Assembly (NCBI RefSeq): GCF_000148725.1
Contig: NZ_GL476301.1
Coordinates: forward strand, 3,394-67,393
DNA from: Roseibium sp. TrichSKD4
GTDB lineage: Bacteria; Pseudomonadota; Alphaproteobacteria; Rhizobiales; Stappiaceae
Direction of reading: 5' to 3'
Length of the DNA: 64,000 bases
Position 1 is the first letter of the stretch, and every line of letters starts with the position of its first letter. Positions 19,607 to 27,527 of this stretch are shown here, one piece after another. The notes under the pieces are model-generated. The model searched no databases, was not told the origin of the DNA, and saw nothing but the letters and a program-made list of their open reading frames with translations. The position numbers and the translations under genes were made by a program.

Positions 19607-20503
19607 TTGGCATCCAGATTCGTTGCAGTTGGTGAGGCCATGGTGGAAATGTCACCAACTGCCGAGGGCACTTATCGCATGGGTTTTGCTGGCGATACGT
19701 TGAACACGGCTTGGTATGCTCGAAAGTTTCTCCCGAAAGACTGGAGCGTCTCTTATTGCACTGCTGTTGGCGAAGATCGGGTGTCAGACAAGATGGTGGA
19801 GTTCCTTGGCAGCTCTGGTCTAGACACTCATTTCGTTGAGCGGCGGACCGACAGTACCGTTGGTCTCTATATGATCCAGCTTGAAAATGGCGAGCGCAGT
19901 TTTGCTTATTGGCGCTCCGACAGCGCGGCGCGCAGGCTGGCTGCTAACTCTGATCGTTTGGCAAAGGCGTTTGAGGGTGCCGGACTTGTTTATCTGAGCG
20001 GTATTACTTTGGCGATTTTGCCGGAGGGAGATCGGCGACAACTGCAGTCTGCGCTGCAGACGGCACGCTCGAAAGGCGTTCGTGTGGCCTTTGACCCCAA
20101 TTTGCGCCCACGCCTTTGGGCGGACCGAGACACGATGTGCAGGACCGTTATGGCCTTTGCGTCTTGTTGTGACTTTCTGATGCCCTCCTTCGAGGATGAA
20201 GAGGCCTATTTCGAAGATGCATCGCCCTCAGCATCAGTAGAGCGCTATCATGCAGCCGGCGCAGAGCGCGTTATTGTAAAGAATGGCCCGGAAGATGTTG
20301 TTTGCGCAGGGCCTGAGGGTGTGATGGCTTACACCCCGGACCCGGTGCTGGACGTTGTGGATACGACTGCTGCAGGTGACAGCTTTAATGCGGCGTTCTT
20401 AAGCAGTTACTTGATCGATAGTGATCTGGATAAGGCTGTAGCCGCTGGCGCGAAACTGGCAGCAAAAGTGATTGGAAAACGCGGTGCGTTGGTCGATCTG
20501 TAG
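19607..20503 (+). CDS. kdgK: PfkB-family sugar kinase, likely 2-dehydro-3-deoxygluconate kinase
   Basis: A PfkB/ribokinase-family kinase of 298 residues. I choose the TTG at 19607 because GAGAGGGAG precedes it at the right distance and the conserved protein starts there (SRFVAVGEAMVEM). The catalytic anion-hole signature is DTTAAGDSFNAAF near the C-terminus, and AGDTLNTAWYARK near the N-terminus is the sugar-binding glycine-rich part typical of KDG kinases. It would phosphorylate 2-dehydro-3-deoxygluconate in the Entner-Doudoroff type routes. It is monocistronic and convergent with the HxlR gene. Other ketose or sugar-acid substrates are possible. Confidence 0.75.
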   Translation: MASRFVAVGEAMVEMSPTAEGTYRMGFAGDTLNTAWYARKFLPKDWSVSYCTAVGEDRVSDKMVEFLGSSGLDTHFVERRTDSTVGLYMIQLENGERSFAYWRSDSAARRLAANSDRLAKAFEGAGLVYLSGITLAILPEGDRRQLQSALQTARSKGVRVAFDPNLRPRLWADRDTMCRTVMAFASCCDFLMPSFEDEEAYFEDASPSASVERYHAAGAERVIVKNGPEDVVCAGPEGVMAYTPDPVLDVVDTTAAGDSFNAAFLSSYLIDSDLDKAVAAGAKLAAKVIGKRGALVDL

Positions 20504-20568
20504 AGTGAATTTGATTGAAAAGTTAGGCTTTTGCTGGAGTTGCCTGCTTCTTCACGCGCCCGCCCCTA

Positions 20569-20952
20569 TCAGGGTGCTGATGGCAGGTTTTCCGACCAGC
20601 ACCGCAAGGCATCCAGAAATCCAACTGCCGTGCTTCCAAACTCCGTGATTTGATACTCAACAGAAATCGGCGACGTATCAAGTACGGTTCTGGAGACCAA
20701 ACCTTGCGCTTCGAGCTGTTTCAGGCGCTCGGTAATAATTTTTTTGCTTGCACCTGGGATCAATCGAGCCAGTTCGTTGAAACGCACAGGCTCGTCTTTG
20801 AGATGCCACAGGATGGACCCGGTCCACTTTCCGCCTAAAATCCGCATTCCACGTTCAATCGGGCACGGTGCATCGCATGCCAATGCGGCTGCTATTTGAT
20901 AGTTTTTGTCCATTTTTAAACGGGTTGTCACAACGCGGCCTGTCAATCTCAT
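20569..20952 (-). CDS. HxlR-family transcriptional regulator
   Basis: A winged-helix regulator of about 127 residues. CPIERGMRILGGKWTGSILW and FNELARLIPGASKKIITERL are the hallmarks of the HxlR family. Two cysteines close together in ACDAPCPIE are placed where redox-sensing HxlR members carry their sensor cysteine. The ATG at 20952 has GAAGGTG upstream; a later ATG at 20913 is also possible. It is divergent from the MdaB-like gene and a TTACT/AGTAA dyad lies between them. It probably represses the quinone reductase, GST and thiol oxidoreductase set until electrophiles or oxidants modify it. Confidence 0.85.
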   Translation of the reverse strand: MRLTGRVVTTRLKMDKNYQIAAALACDAPCPIERGMRILGGKWTGSILWHLKDEPVRFNELARLIPGASKKIITERLKQLEAQGLVSRTVLDTSPISVEYQITEFGSTAVGFLDALRCWSENLPSAP

Positions 20953-20991
20953 TGGCACCTTCGAGGCGAATTCAACTCAATAGAATATAGG

Positions 20992-21004
20992 TTACTAAAA
21001 GTAA
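20992..21004. promoter_or_regulatory. Candidate HxlR operator
   Basis: TTACT (20992-20996) and AGTAA (21000-21004) form a perfect dyad with a 3-base spacer, in the divergent region between the HxlR and MdaB-like genes. Known HxlR-type sites such as those of YodB and HypR also contain ACT...AGT arms. Assignment rests on form and place. Confidence 0.5.
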
Positions 21005-21099
21005 ACTGGTTGCAATTTTATACCTAATTCCTCATGTCAGGTTTCGAAGCGTTTTTGACTTCGTTGCACACACCCAAAACGAACCGAGCCTGAACCACC

Positions 21100-21684
21100 A
21101 TGCCGAATATTCTGATTATCAATGGTCACCAACCCTATCCGTTTTCCGAAGGACGTCTGAATCGGTCCTACGTTGATCGTGCGAAATCCTTCTTTGAAGT
21201 GCGCGGAGACCGTGTTCGAGTCACCGAGGTCGCAAAAGGATATGACATTGAAGCCGAAGTGGAAAACCACCAGTGGGCAGATGTTGTCTTCGTGCAATTC
21301 CCGGTGAACTGGATGGGCACGCCATGGTCCTTGAAGAAGTACCAAGATGAGGTCTTTACGGCGGGAATGGATGGTCGCTTATGTCAAGGAGATGGCCGAA
21401 CTGCGGAAAATCCAAAGACCAACTACGGAACTGGTGGAGCTCTTGAGGGCACCAAATACATGCTCTCAGTCACTTTCAATGCGCCGAAAAAAGCCTTTGA
21501 CGACGAGGCTGAGTGGTTTTTCCGCGGTGCTTCCGTGGACGACCTGTTGTTCCCATTTCACCAGAACATGCGTTTTTTTGGCGTAGATCAGTTGCCGACT
21601 TTTGCGGCTTTCGACGTCATGAAAAACCCGGAAATCGAGGCGGACTTTGAGCGCTTTGATACCCATCTGCAGCAAGCGCTTTGA
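21100..21684 (+). CDS. mdaB: MdaB-like NAD(P)H quinone oxidoreductase
   Basis: A 194-residue flavodoxin-fold protein. It opens with ILIINGHQPYPFSEGRLN, the nucleotide and FAD phosphate loop of MdaB, and has WADVVFVQFPVNWMGTPWSLKKY in the middle, typical of this two-electron quinone reductase. Such enzymes reduce quinones to hydroquinones without radical intermediates and protect the cell from quinone stress. It is followed 11 bases later by a GST gene and then a FrnE-like gene on the same strand. The divergent HxlR regulator is its probable repressor. Confidence 0.83.
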   Translation: MPNILIINGHQPYPFSEGRLNRSYVDRAKSFFEVRGDRVRVTEVAKGYDIEAEVENHQWADVVFVQFPVNWMGTPWSLKKYQDEVFTAGMDGRLCQGDGRTAENPKTNYGTGGALEGTKYMLSVTFNAPKKAFDDEAEWFFRGASVDDLLFPFHQNMRFFGVDQLPTFAAFDVMKNPEIEADFERFDTHLQQAL

Positions 21685-21695
21685 TTGGAACCGTT

Positions 21696-22421
21696 ATGAC
21701 CAAGCAAGACATTCACCTTTATACCGCCGCAACCATGAACGGTTACAAGCCGGTCCTCTTTTTGGAAGAGGCGAATGTGCCTTATGAGCTTACGTTCATT
21801 GATTTTTCCAAGAAGGAGCAAAAGGCACCGGAGTATGTGAAGCTCAATCCAAATGGCCGCATCCCGACCATTGTTGATCGCAGCAACGACGATTTTGCAG
21901 TCTTCGAAAGCGGTGCCATCCTTTGGTACCTTGCGGAAAAATACGGGAAGTTTTTGCCGGAAGACCCAAAGGAAAAGTCGGAAACTCTCCAGTGGCTCAT
22001 GTTTCAAATGGGTGGCGTCGGGCCCATGATGGGGCAGGCAATGTATTTTCAGCGCATTGCTGCGCCGAACGGCCATGATGAGCCATTTTCAATCAAACGG
22101 TATGTGGATGAGACACGCCGTCTTTTGGAAGTGCTCAACACGCGCCTTTCCGGGCGGGAGTGGTTGGCGGCTGACCAATACACTATTGCTGACATGGCAA
22201 CCTTCCCCTGGGCACGTGCCTATCCTTGGGCGAAGATTGACATTGACGAACTGGAGCACCTGCAGGCCTGGTTTGAGCGGATTGATGCAAGGCCTGCGGT
22301 GCAAAAAGCTCTGACAATTCCGAAGGCGCAACCGGTGTTTTGGGGGCTGGCGGACGAGAGCGAATTCCTGAAGGAAAACGCTGCGCGATTTGCCAGCGAC
22401 GTCAAACATTCCAAAAATTGA
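21696..22421 (+). CDS. Glutathione S-transferase, YfcG/disulfide-bond oxidoreductase type
   Basis: A 241-residue GST. The thioredoxin-like N-terminal half has TAATMNGYKPVLFLEEANV and the glutathione-contacting FESGAILWYLAEK. The C-terminal half contains WLMFQMGGVGPMMGQ, closely resembling E. coli YfcG/YghU, which act as glutathione-dependent disulfide reductases rather than classic conjugating GSTs. Start ATG at 21696 (an earlier TTG overlaps the mdaB end). It belongs to the mdaB-GST-FrnE run, which suggests a thiol and quinone stress function. Confidence 0.83.
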   Translation: MTKQDIHLYTAATMNGYKPVLFLEEANVPYELTFIDFSKKEQKAPEYVKLNPNGRIPTIVDRSNDDFAVFESGAILWYLAEKYGKFLPEDPKEKSETLQWLMFQMGGVGPMMGQAMYFQRIAAPNGHDEPFSIKRYVDETRRLLEVLNTRLSGREWLAADQYTIADMATFPWARAYPWAKIDIDELEHLQAWFERIDARPAVQKALTIPKAQPVFWGLADESEFLKENAARFASDVKHSKN

Positions 22422-22519
22422 GTGGACAGGGTGGTTTTCCAAAAATGAAGCGTCTACCAGATGCCTTCTTGTTGCGTAGGATCACCCGCACTGCCAAATA
22501 CCAAAAAAGCAAGGATGTC

Positions 22520-23206
22520 ATGACCGAGACCGTCACTGAAGACGCCAGCGATTATCTGGAGATTGACATCGTTTCAGATGTCGTCTGCCCGTGGTGCATC
22601 ATCGCCTTCAAGCAGCTTGAAAAGGCTTTGCATGAAACAAAAACTCCGGCGGTGCTGAAATGGCACCCGTTTGAGCTAAATCCGCAAATGGCGGAAGAAG
22701 GGGAGAACCTGCGGGAGCATCTGGCGGCTAAATATGGCACAACGCCCGAACAATCCGTTCAAGCGCGGGAAAAGCTGACAGCCCTTGGTGCCGAATTGGG
22801 CTTTGAGTTCAACTACGCAGACGACATGCGGATGGTGAACACGTTCCGTGCCCACCAACTGTTGCATTGGGCCGTTCCTCAAGGCAAAGAACACCCGCTG
22901 AAAATGGCTTTGTTTGAAGCCTTTTTCGGGCGTCGGGAAAATCTTAATGACCCTGAGGTTTTGGCATCCATCGCGCAGAGCGTTGGATTGGACCGGGATG
23001 CGGCGTTGGAGGTGTTGAAGGATCAACGCTTTGCAGAAGACGTGCGGGAGGCTGAAGCTTTCTGGACTTCAAATGGCATTCAGGGTGTCCCGGCGATTGT
23101 CTTTGATCGTAGGCACTTGATTACCGGCGCGCAGGGCGTGGAGACCTATGTTAGCATCCTGCGTCAGTTGAACGGCGAAGAAGCGGCCCCTCAGCCGGTC
23201 AGCTGA
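22520..23206 (+). CDS. DsbA-family thiol oxidoreductase, FrnE-like
   Basis: A 228-residue cytoplasmic DsbA-fold protein (no signal peptide). The redox-active motif CPWC occurs in DVVCPWCIIAFKQL (about residues 22-25) and the cis-proline region reads GIQGVPAIVFDRRHLITGAQ. I start it at the ATG at 22520 behind AAGGA; the longer open frame upstream has no protein character. FrnE-like proteins are linked to oxidative-stress tolerance. The gene ends three bases from the converging beta-galactosidase gene, with no terminator between them. Confidence 0.83.
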   Translation: MTETVTEDASDYLEIDIVSDVVCPWCIIAFKQLEKALHETKTPAVLKWHPFELNPQMAEEGENLREHLAAKYGTTPEQSVQAREKLTALGAELGFEFNYADDMRMVNTFRAHQLLHWAVPQGKEHPLKMALFEAFFGRRENLNDPEVLASIAQSVGLDRDAALEVLKDQRFAEDVREAEAFWTSNGIQGVPAIVFDRRHLITGAQGVETYVSILRQLNGEEAAPQPVS

Positions 23207-23209
23207 GAC

Positions 23210-25123
23210 TTAAAAGGTGTCCGCTAGGGCTTGTTGGAAGACACCTGCGGGTTCCAGCGGGCCTATCGGTGTTTGGACGCGTTCGGCTGAATAGTTGAAC
23301 CAAAAGCGGGTTGTTTCTGTTTCGCGAATTCGAACCCCGTCCGGGAGGGTGTGGATCTCGAGCCCTGCTTCAAGAGCAAGTCTGGACACAAAACGGTCCA
23401 GACCCACGTCATCAAGCAGTGCGCCGAGATAGATCAAATTCTCAGATTGCAGGGCAACGGGCCTTTGATCGCTCAGGCGAAGCAGACACTCGGCAGCGCC
23501 TTCTAATTCTTCGAAATACCCGAGGACTGCACCGCCCCCTTCCAAGGGCAGAGACATGTCAGGCCTGAGACTTTCAACGCGAGACACCGTCACATCTAGC
23601 TCGAGAATGCCGGGCGGGAGAGGAACAGAGATCTCAAAATCTTTCCCTCGCGCACCTGTGCGCGGTCCCAGAACGATAGTTGCGGAGGTGTCTACAAAGG
23701 CGCGTTTCAAGCTCTCTGGCAGATGTAGCAGGCCGGGCGCGAAGACGAGCTGGCGACCTGAGAAGTCGCGGGTTGTCGCAGGCAGAATATCGATATTCAG
23801 GCCAAGTTTGCGCAAGGCGCGATAGGTGTTGAATACGATCTCGAAATAGCTCAGCCCCTGCCCATGGGGCTGGACGGTCCAGGAAAAGTCTGCGTCATAG
23901 TCAAAGATCAACGCAACATCTGCTTTCGGAATGGAAACGTCATGTGCGGCTTCCAACTCATCGCGGACTTGTCTTACCTCTTCCAGCGCAGGAGCGTCTG
24001 CGTTGTCAGGCCGGAGCAGACCAGCATGCATTTGCTCTTGTGCAAAGGGGGCTTGTCGCCAGCGGAAATAGCTGACCACTTCAGCGCCATGGGCGAACGC
24101 TTCCCAAGTCCACAAACGCACCATTCCGGGTAAGGGTATTGGATTGAATGGTGCCCAGTTCACCGGCCCCGGCTGTTGCTCCATGACCCACCAGCGGCCC
24201 TTTCCAACAGCGCGATAAAGGTCGTGGTGAAAGGCTTGAAAGTCCGGGTCGCCTTGGCGGGCATAAGCTCTTTGCTGGTCCGAAGTAGCTCCGACGCGGT
24301 CTTCCAGAAATCCCATGGGATAGGAGTCCCAAGTGGCGATGTCGAGGTCTTCACCGACCTTGAAATGGTCGAAATCGGTGATCCGACCCATGAAGTTGTG
24401 GCTGACTGGTGCTGACGAATGAGCCCTGATGATATCCACCTGCCGCTTGTTGAAACGGGCAACTTGATCAGAGGTGAAGCGGCGGAAAGCAAGGGAGTGC
24501 GCGGGGTTTGGTTCTGTGACCGTTAGGTTCGGCAAATCGATTTCGTCGAACGCGGCATAGTCCATGGACCAGAACACATTGCCCCAAGCGGCATTCAGCG
24601 CCTCAATCGTGCCGTAGCGGTTTTTCAACCAGATCCGGAACGCATCGCGAGCGGCATTTGAGTAGGAGAGCGTTGTGTCATGGCAGCCATATTCGTTGTC
24701 GGCTTGCCAAGCTGCAACATGAGCGTTTTGGCCGTAGCGCTCGGCCAGAAGGTGGACCATCCGATCACACTCTTCTGCGTAGCCTTCATGGGAAAAACAA
24801 TAGTGTCGGCGGGAGCCGAACTTGCGTGGTTGTCCGTTCATGTCGACAGCCAGCATGTCCGGGTATTTGGTAATCATCCAACGGGGCGGTGTTGCGGTTG
24901 GCGTGCCCAAAACGACTTTCAGTCCGGCCTCACCGAGAACACTAATAGCGCGATCAAGCCAATCAAAGCGAAGGTTGCCGGGTTTTGGCTCGAGACGTGA
25001 CCACGCAAACTCACCAATTCGCACCCATGTCAGCCCTGCATCCACCATCCGCCGCGCGTCGGCTTCCCACATTTCTTCGGGCCAGTGTTCCGGATAATAG
25101 CAGGTGCCAAGCGTGCGCTTCAT
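23210..25123 (-). CDS. GH42 beta-galactosidase
   Basis: A 637-residue glycoside hydrolase of family 42. It opens with the typical GTCYYPEHWPEEMWEADARR. The acid/base is Glu144 in QADNEYG and the nucleophile Glu315 in VMEQQPGPVNW; the trimerisation and C-terminal domains follow to a normal length. There is no signal peptide, so it acts in the cytoplasm on imported beta-galactosides. Start ATG follows AAAGGA. It is the last gene of the galactoside operon, about 120 bases after dgoA, and should feed galactose to the SDR-DgoK-DgoA route. Confidence 0.9.
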   Translation of the reverse strand: MKRTLGTCYYPEHWPEEMWEADARRMVDAGLTWVRIGEFAWSRLEPKPGNLRFDWLDRAISVLGEAGLKVVLGTPTATPPRWMITKYPDMLAVDMNGQPRKFGSRRHYCFSHEGYAEECDRMVHLLAERYGQNAHVAAWQADNEYGCHDTTLSYSNAARDAFRIWLKNRYGTIEALNAAWGNVFWSMDYAAFDEIDLPNLTVTEPNPAHSLAFRRFTSDQVARFNKRQVDIIRAHSSAPVSHNFMGRITDFDHFKVGEDLDIATWDSYPMGFLEDRVGATSDQQRAYARQGDPDFQAFHHDLYRAVGKGRWWVMEQQPGPVNWAPFNPIPLPGMVRLWTWEAFAHGAEVVSYFRWRQAPFAQEQMHAGLLRPDNADAPALEEVRQVRDELEAAHDVSIPKADVALIFDYDADFSWTVQPHGQGLSYFEIVFNTYRALRKLGLNIDILPATTRDFSGRQLVFAPGLLHLPESLKRAFVDTSATIVLGPRTGARGKDFEISVPLPPGILELDVTVSRVESLRPDMSLPLEGGGAVLGYFEELEGAAECLLRLSDQRPVALQSENLIYLGALLDDVGLDRFVSRLALEAGLEIHTLPDGVRIRETETTRFWFNYSAERVQTPIGPLEPAGVFQQALADTF

Positions 25124-25246
25124 GAGGTGTCCTTTAAAGGAGAACGCGGTTTTCCAATTGTTCCGAGTTGCAGTCTATCGCTGACGGCGCTTCTCCAAGG
25201 GTGCAGGTTCGAGCATCAAAGAGGGTTGGGGCCGCACTTTAGGTGC

Positions 25247-25858
25247 TTATCCGTTCATGACTGCATCGTAAGCTGCAACGATTTTGGATGCGCGTGCGGC
25301 AACCTCGCTAACCGTGTATCCCGGTTTATAAAGTGCAGACCCGATGCCGAAGCCTGAGACGCCTGCTTTCGCCCAGTCTGCGAAGTTCTCCGGTCCGGCA
25401 CCGCCGACAGCGTAAGTTTGTGTGCCGGTTGGAAGAACTGCGCGTACTGCTTTTAGCCCCTCCGGTCCGATGAGGTTTCCGGGAAAGAACTTCAGTCCAT
25501 CAGCGCCTGCACGCAGAGAGCTGAAACACTCTGTCGGGGTCATGACACCTGGATAGGAGGCCATGCCTTCGGCCTTCGTGGCAGCTATGACTTCTGGATT
25601 GCAGTCCGGAGAGACCACCAAAGTCCCACCGGCGCTTTTGACGGCTTTGACGTTTTCAAGCGTGAGAACAGTGCCTGCACCAATTCGAGCACGGCTTTCT
25701 AAGGCGTCTGCCATGGCTTTGATGCTGACGAGCGGTTCTGGCGAGTTCAGCGGAACTTCAATCGTCGTAATGCCAGCATCAAGCAGCGCTTCGCCAATCG
25801 GCACAGCCTCATGCGGCTGTATGCCTCTCAAAATCGCGATAATTTTACGCTCGATCAT
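25247..25858 (-). CDS. dgoA: 2-Dehydro-3-deoxy-6-phosphogalactonate aldolase
   Basis: A 203-residue class I aldolase of the KDPG/KDPGal type. AILRGIQPHEA near the start and GADGLKFFPGNLIGP, containing the Schiff-base lysine, place it with DgoA. It cleaves KDPGal to pyruvate and glyceraldehyde-3-phosphate, the last step of the De Ley-Doudoroff galactose pathway. It overlaps dgoK by four bases (ATGA) and so is translationally coupled to it. Confidence 0.9.
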   Translation of the reverse strand: MIERKIIAILRGIQPHEAVPIGEALLDAGITTIEVPLNSPEPLVSIKAMADALESRARIGAGTVLTLENVKAVKSAGGTLVVSPDCNPEVIAATKAEGMASYPGVMTPTECFSSLRAGADGLKFFPGNLIGPEGLKAVRAVLPTGTQTYAVGGAGPENFADWAKAGVSGFGIGSALYKPGYTVSEVAARASKIVAAYDAVMNG

Positions 25859-26766
25859 GTGCGTTCCTGCAATTGCTTCCGGGCGATCTGCAGACCCCGG
25901 AGTGTTGTTGTGCTGGCATCGATCAAACGGCTTTCGCGGCCAAGAACCTGAAGGGCATCCCGGTAAGCTGTCGCGATTTTATCGGCGCCAAGAATGGCAA
26001 CTTCTCCGGTGAGGCCTTGGGTTAAAACGGCTGCGACTTCACTTCCAATGAGAAGCCCTGACAAACGCCCGCGAGCTTCACTTGCCGTTTGTCCAGCAAC
26101 AAGTCCGGCTGCGCGAATTCCAAAAAGGCCAGCGGTCAATTCTATAGGATGAGCGGAGGCTTCTCTGACAGCCTCTGAAAAGGCTTCCGGACTTCCGTCA
26201 TTGCTCTCAACCGAATATCGCAATACGGACTGGTTGCTCAAAAGCGCAAACAGCTCTCCGGTCATGAAAGTGCGAAACGCGGTGATCGTGCCGTCTTGAA
26301 GACTCGCCCATTTGGTATGTGTGCCGGGTAGACAGAGCATTCCGCTGAACTGTGGTTCCTCGGCAAGAAATCCTGCGATTTGGGTTTCTTCACCGCGCAT
26401 CACGTCGGGAGGTGACAGCTGTTTTACACCGGGCAGAATATAGGCTTCAAGCCGACTGTCGTTTGTGCGCACTTTGGTTGAATTGGAAATGCCAGGCGGT
26501 GGGCAAGGTGTTTCCAGATATGGCGCTTCCGCCCATCCTTGCCGCGCACCAGCCATGCCGCAAATGATAACCGGGGTCGATATTTCTTCAGGCAGATGAG
26601 CGCCGATGAGGTCAAGCAGGGCTGCTTCAAAATCGGCTTGTGCGAGTTGGCCCATGCCTTTGTCAGAGGTTTTGTGGTCCAGAACTGTGTTGTCAGCATC
26701 CAGCAGCCAAGCGCGCAGGCTTGACGTGCCCCAATCAACCGCAACCCAGTCCACTTTATTATTCAT
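25855..26766 (-). CDS. dgoK: 2-Dehydro-3-deoxygalactonokinase
   Basis: A 303-residue kinase. It starts at the ATG at 26766, which overlaps the SDR stop; the longer upstream frame is an overlap artefact. VAVDWGTSSLRAWLLD is the N-terminal ATPase phosphate motif, CLPGTHTKWASLQDG and GELFALLSNQS are characteristic of DgoK. It phosphorylates 2-dehydro-3-deoxygalactonate to KDPGal, the substrate for DgoA directly downstream. Confidence 0.9.
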   Translation of the reverse strand: MNNKVDWVAVDWGTSSLRAWLLDADNTVLDHKTSDKGMGQLAQADFEAALLDLIGAHLPEEISTPVIICGMAGARQGWAEAPYLETPCPPPGISNSTKVRTNDSRLEAYILPGVKQLSPPDVMRGEETQIAGFLAEEPQFSGMLCLPGTHTKWASLQDGTITAFRTFMTGELFALLSNQSVLRYSVESNDGSPEAFSEAVREASAHPIELTAGLFGIRAAGLVAGQTASEARGRLSGLLIGSEVAAVLTQGLTGEVAILGADKIATAYRDALQVLGRESRLIDASTTTLRGLQIARKQLQERT

Positions 26767-27527
26767 CCAGTCACCACCACTCCGCCGTCGACCACAAGGG
26801 CCTGTCCTGTCATCATGCGGCTGGTGTTCGAGGCGAGAAACAGCACCGGACCAGCCATGTCCTCTGGCTGGATTTCCTCCTTCAGACACTGGCGGTCAAT
26901 ATGCGTGGCCAGACTTTCCGGCGTCACCCACATATCCTTTTGTTTCTGGGTCAGAACCCAACCGGGCGCGAGGGCGTTTACGCGAATTTTGTCCGGTCCG
27001 AATTCACGCGCAAGGCTGCGGGTGAGGCCATTGATCCCGGAGTTTGCGGTCGTATAGGCAGGATAGCCAGCATTGCCCATCATGTAGGAAATGGACGAGA
27101 AGTTGATGATCGAGCCTCCGCCACTTGTCCGCATGCCGGACACCACGTGCTGGCATGCGAAGAAGTAGGGCTTCAGGTTGATGGATTGCGACCGATCCCA
27201 AAACTCCTCTGTGACTTCTTCGGTCCGGTGGCGTTTGTCATTGGCTGCATTGTTGACCAAAACGGTCACTGGGCCGTGGGCTTTTGCTGCTTGATCGATG
27301 GCCGATTTCAGCGCCGGAATATCGGAGATGTCACAGGGAAGAAAGAGGGGTCGTGCGCCATGTTCTTTCCCCATTTCATCACAAAACTCTGAGGCATCTG
27401 ACCGTTGAACAAAGGCCACTTTTGCACCTTGCGCCAGAAAGGCGCTTGTCAGCGCAGCGCCGATGCCCGAACCTCCGCCCGTAATGAAAACGGAGGCGTC
27501 TTTCAGATCGGGGTAGTGTGCTGTCAT
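26763..27527 (-). CDS. SDR sugar 1-dehydrogenase, probable galactose dehydrogenase, catalytic Lys replaced
   Basis: A 254-residue short-chain dehydrogenase. The nucleotide motif TGGGSGIG (about 16-23) and LVNNA are normal, and the protein resembles the D-xylose and D-galactose 1-dehydrogenases of alphaproteobacteria (for example Caulobacter XylB). In this operon the natural reaction is D-galactose to galactonolactone. Odd point: Ser145 and Tyr158 are present, but the YxxxK lysine is Asn162 (YTTAN, codon AAC). That lysine is nearly universal in active SDRs. ATGA overlaps at both ends link it to GH36 and dgoK. Confidence 0.82.
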   Translation of the reverse strand: MTAHYPDLKDASVFITGGGSGIGAALTSAFLAQGAKVAFVQRSDASEFCDEMGKEHGARPLFLPCDISDIPALKSAIDQAAKAHGPVTVLVNNAANDKRHRTEEVTEEFWDRSQSINLKPYFFACQHVVSGMRTSGGGSIINFSSISYMMGNAGYPAYTTANSGINGLTRSLAREFGPDKIRVNALAPGWVLTQKQKDMWVTPESLATHIDRQCLKEEIQPEDMAGPVLFLASNTSRMMTGQALVVDGGVVVTG

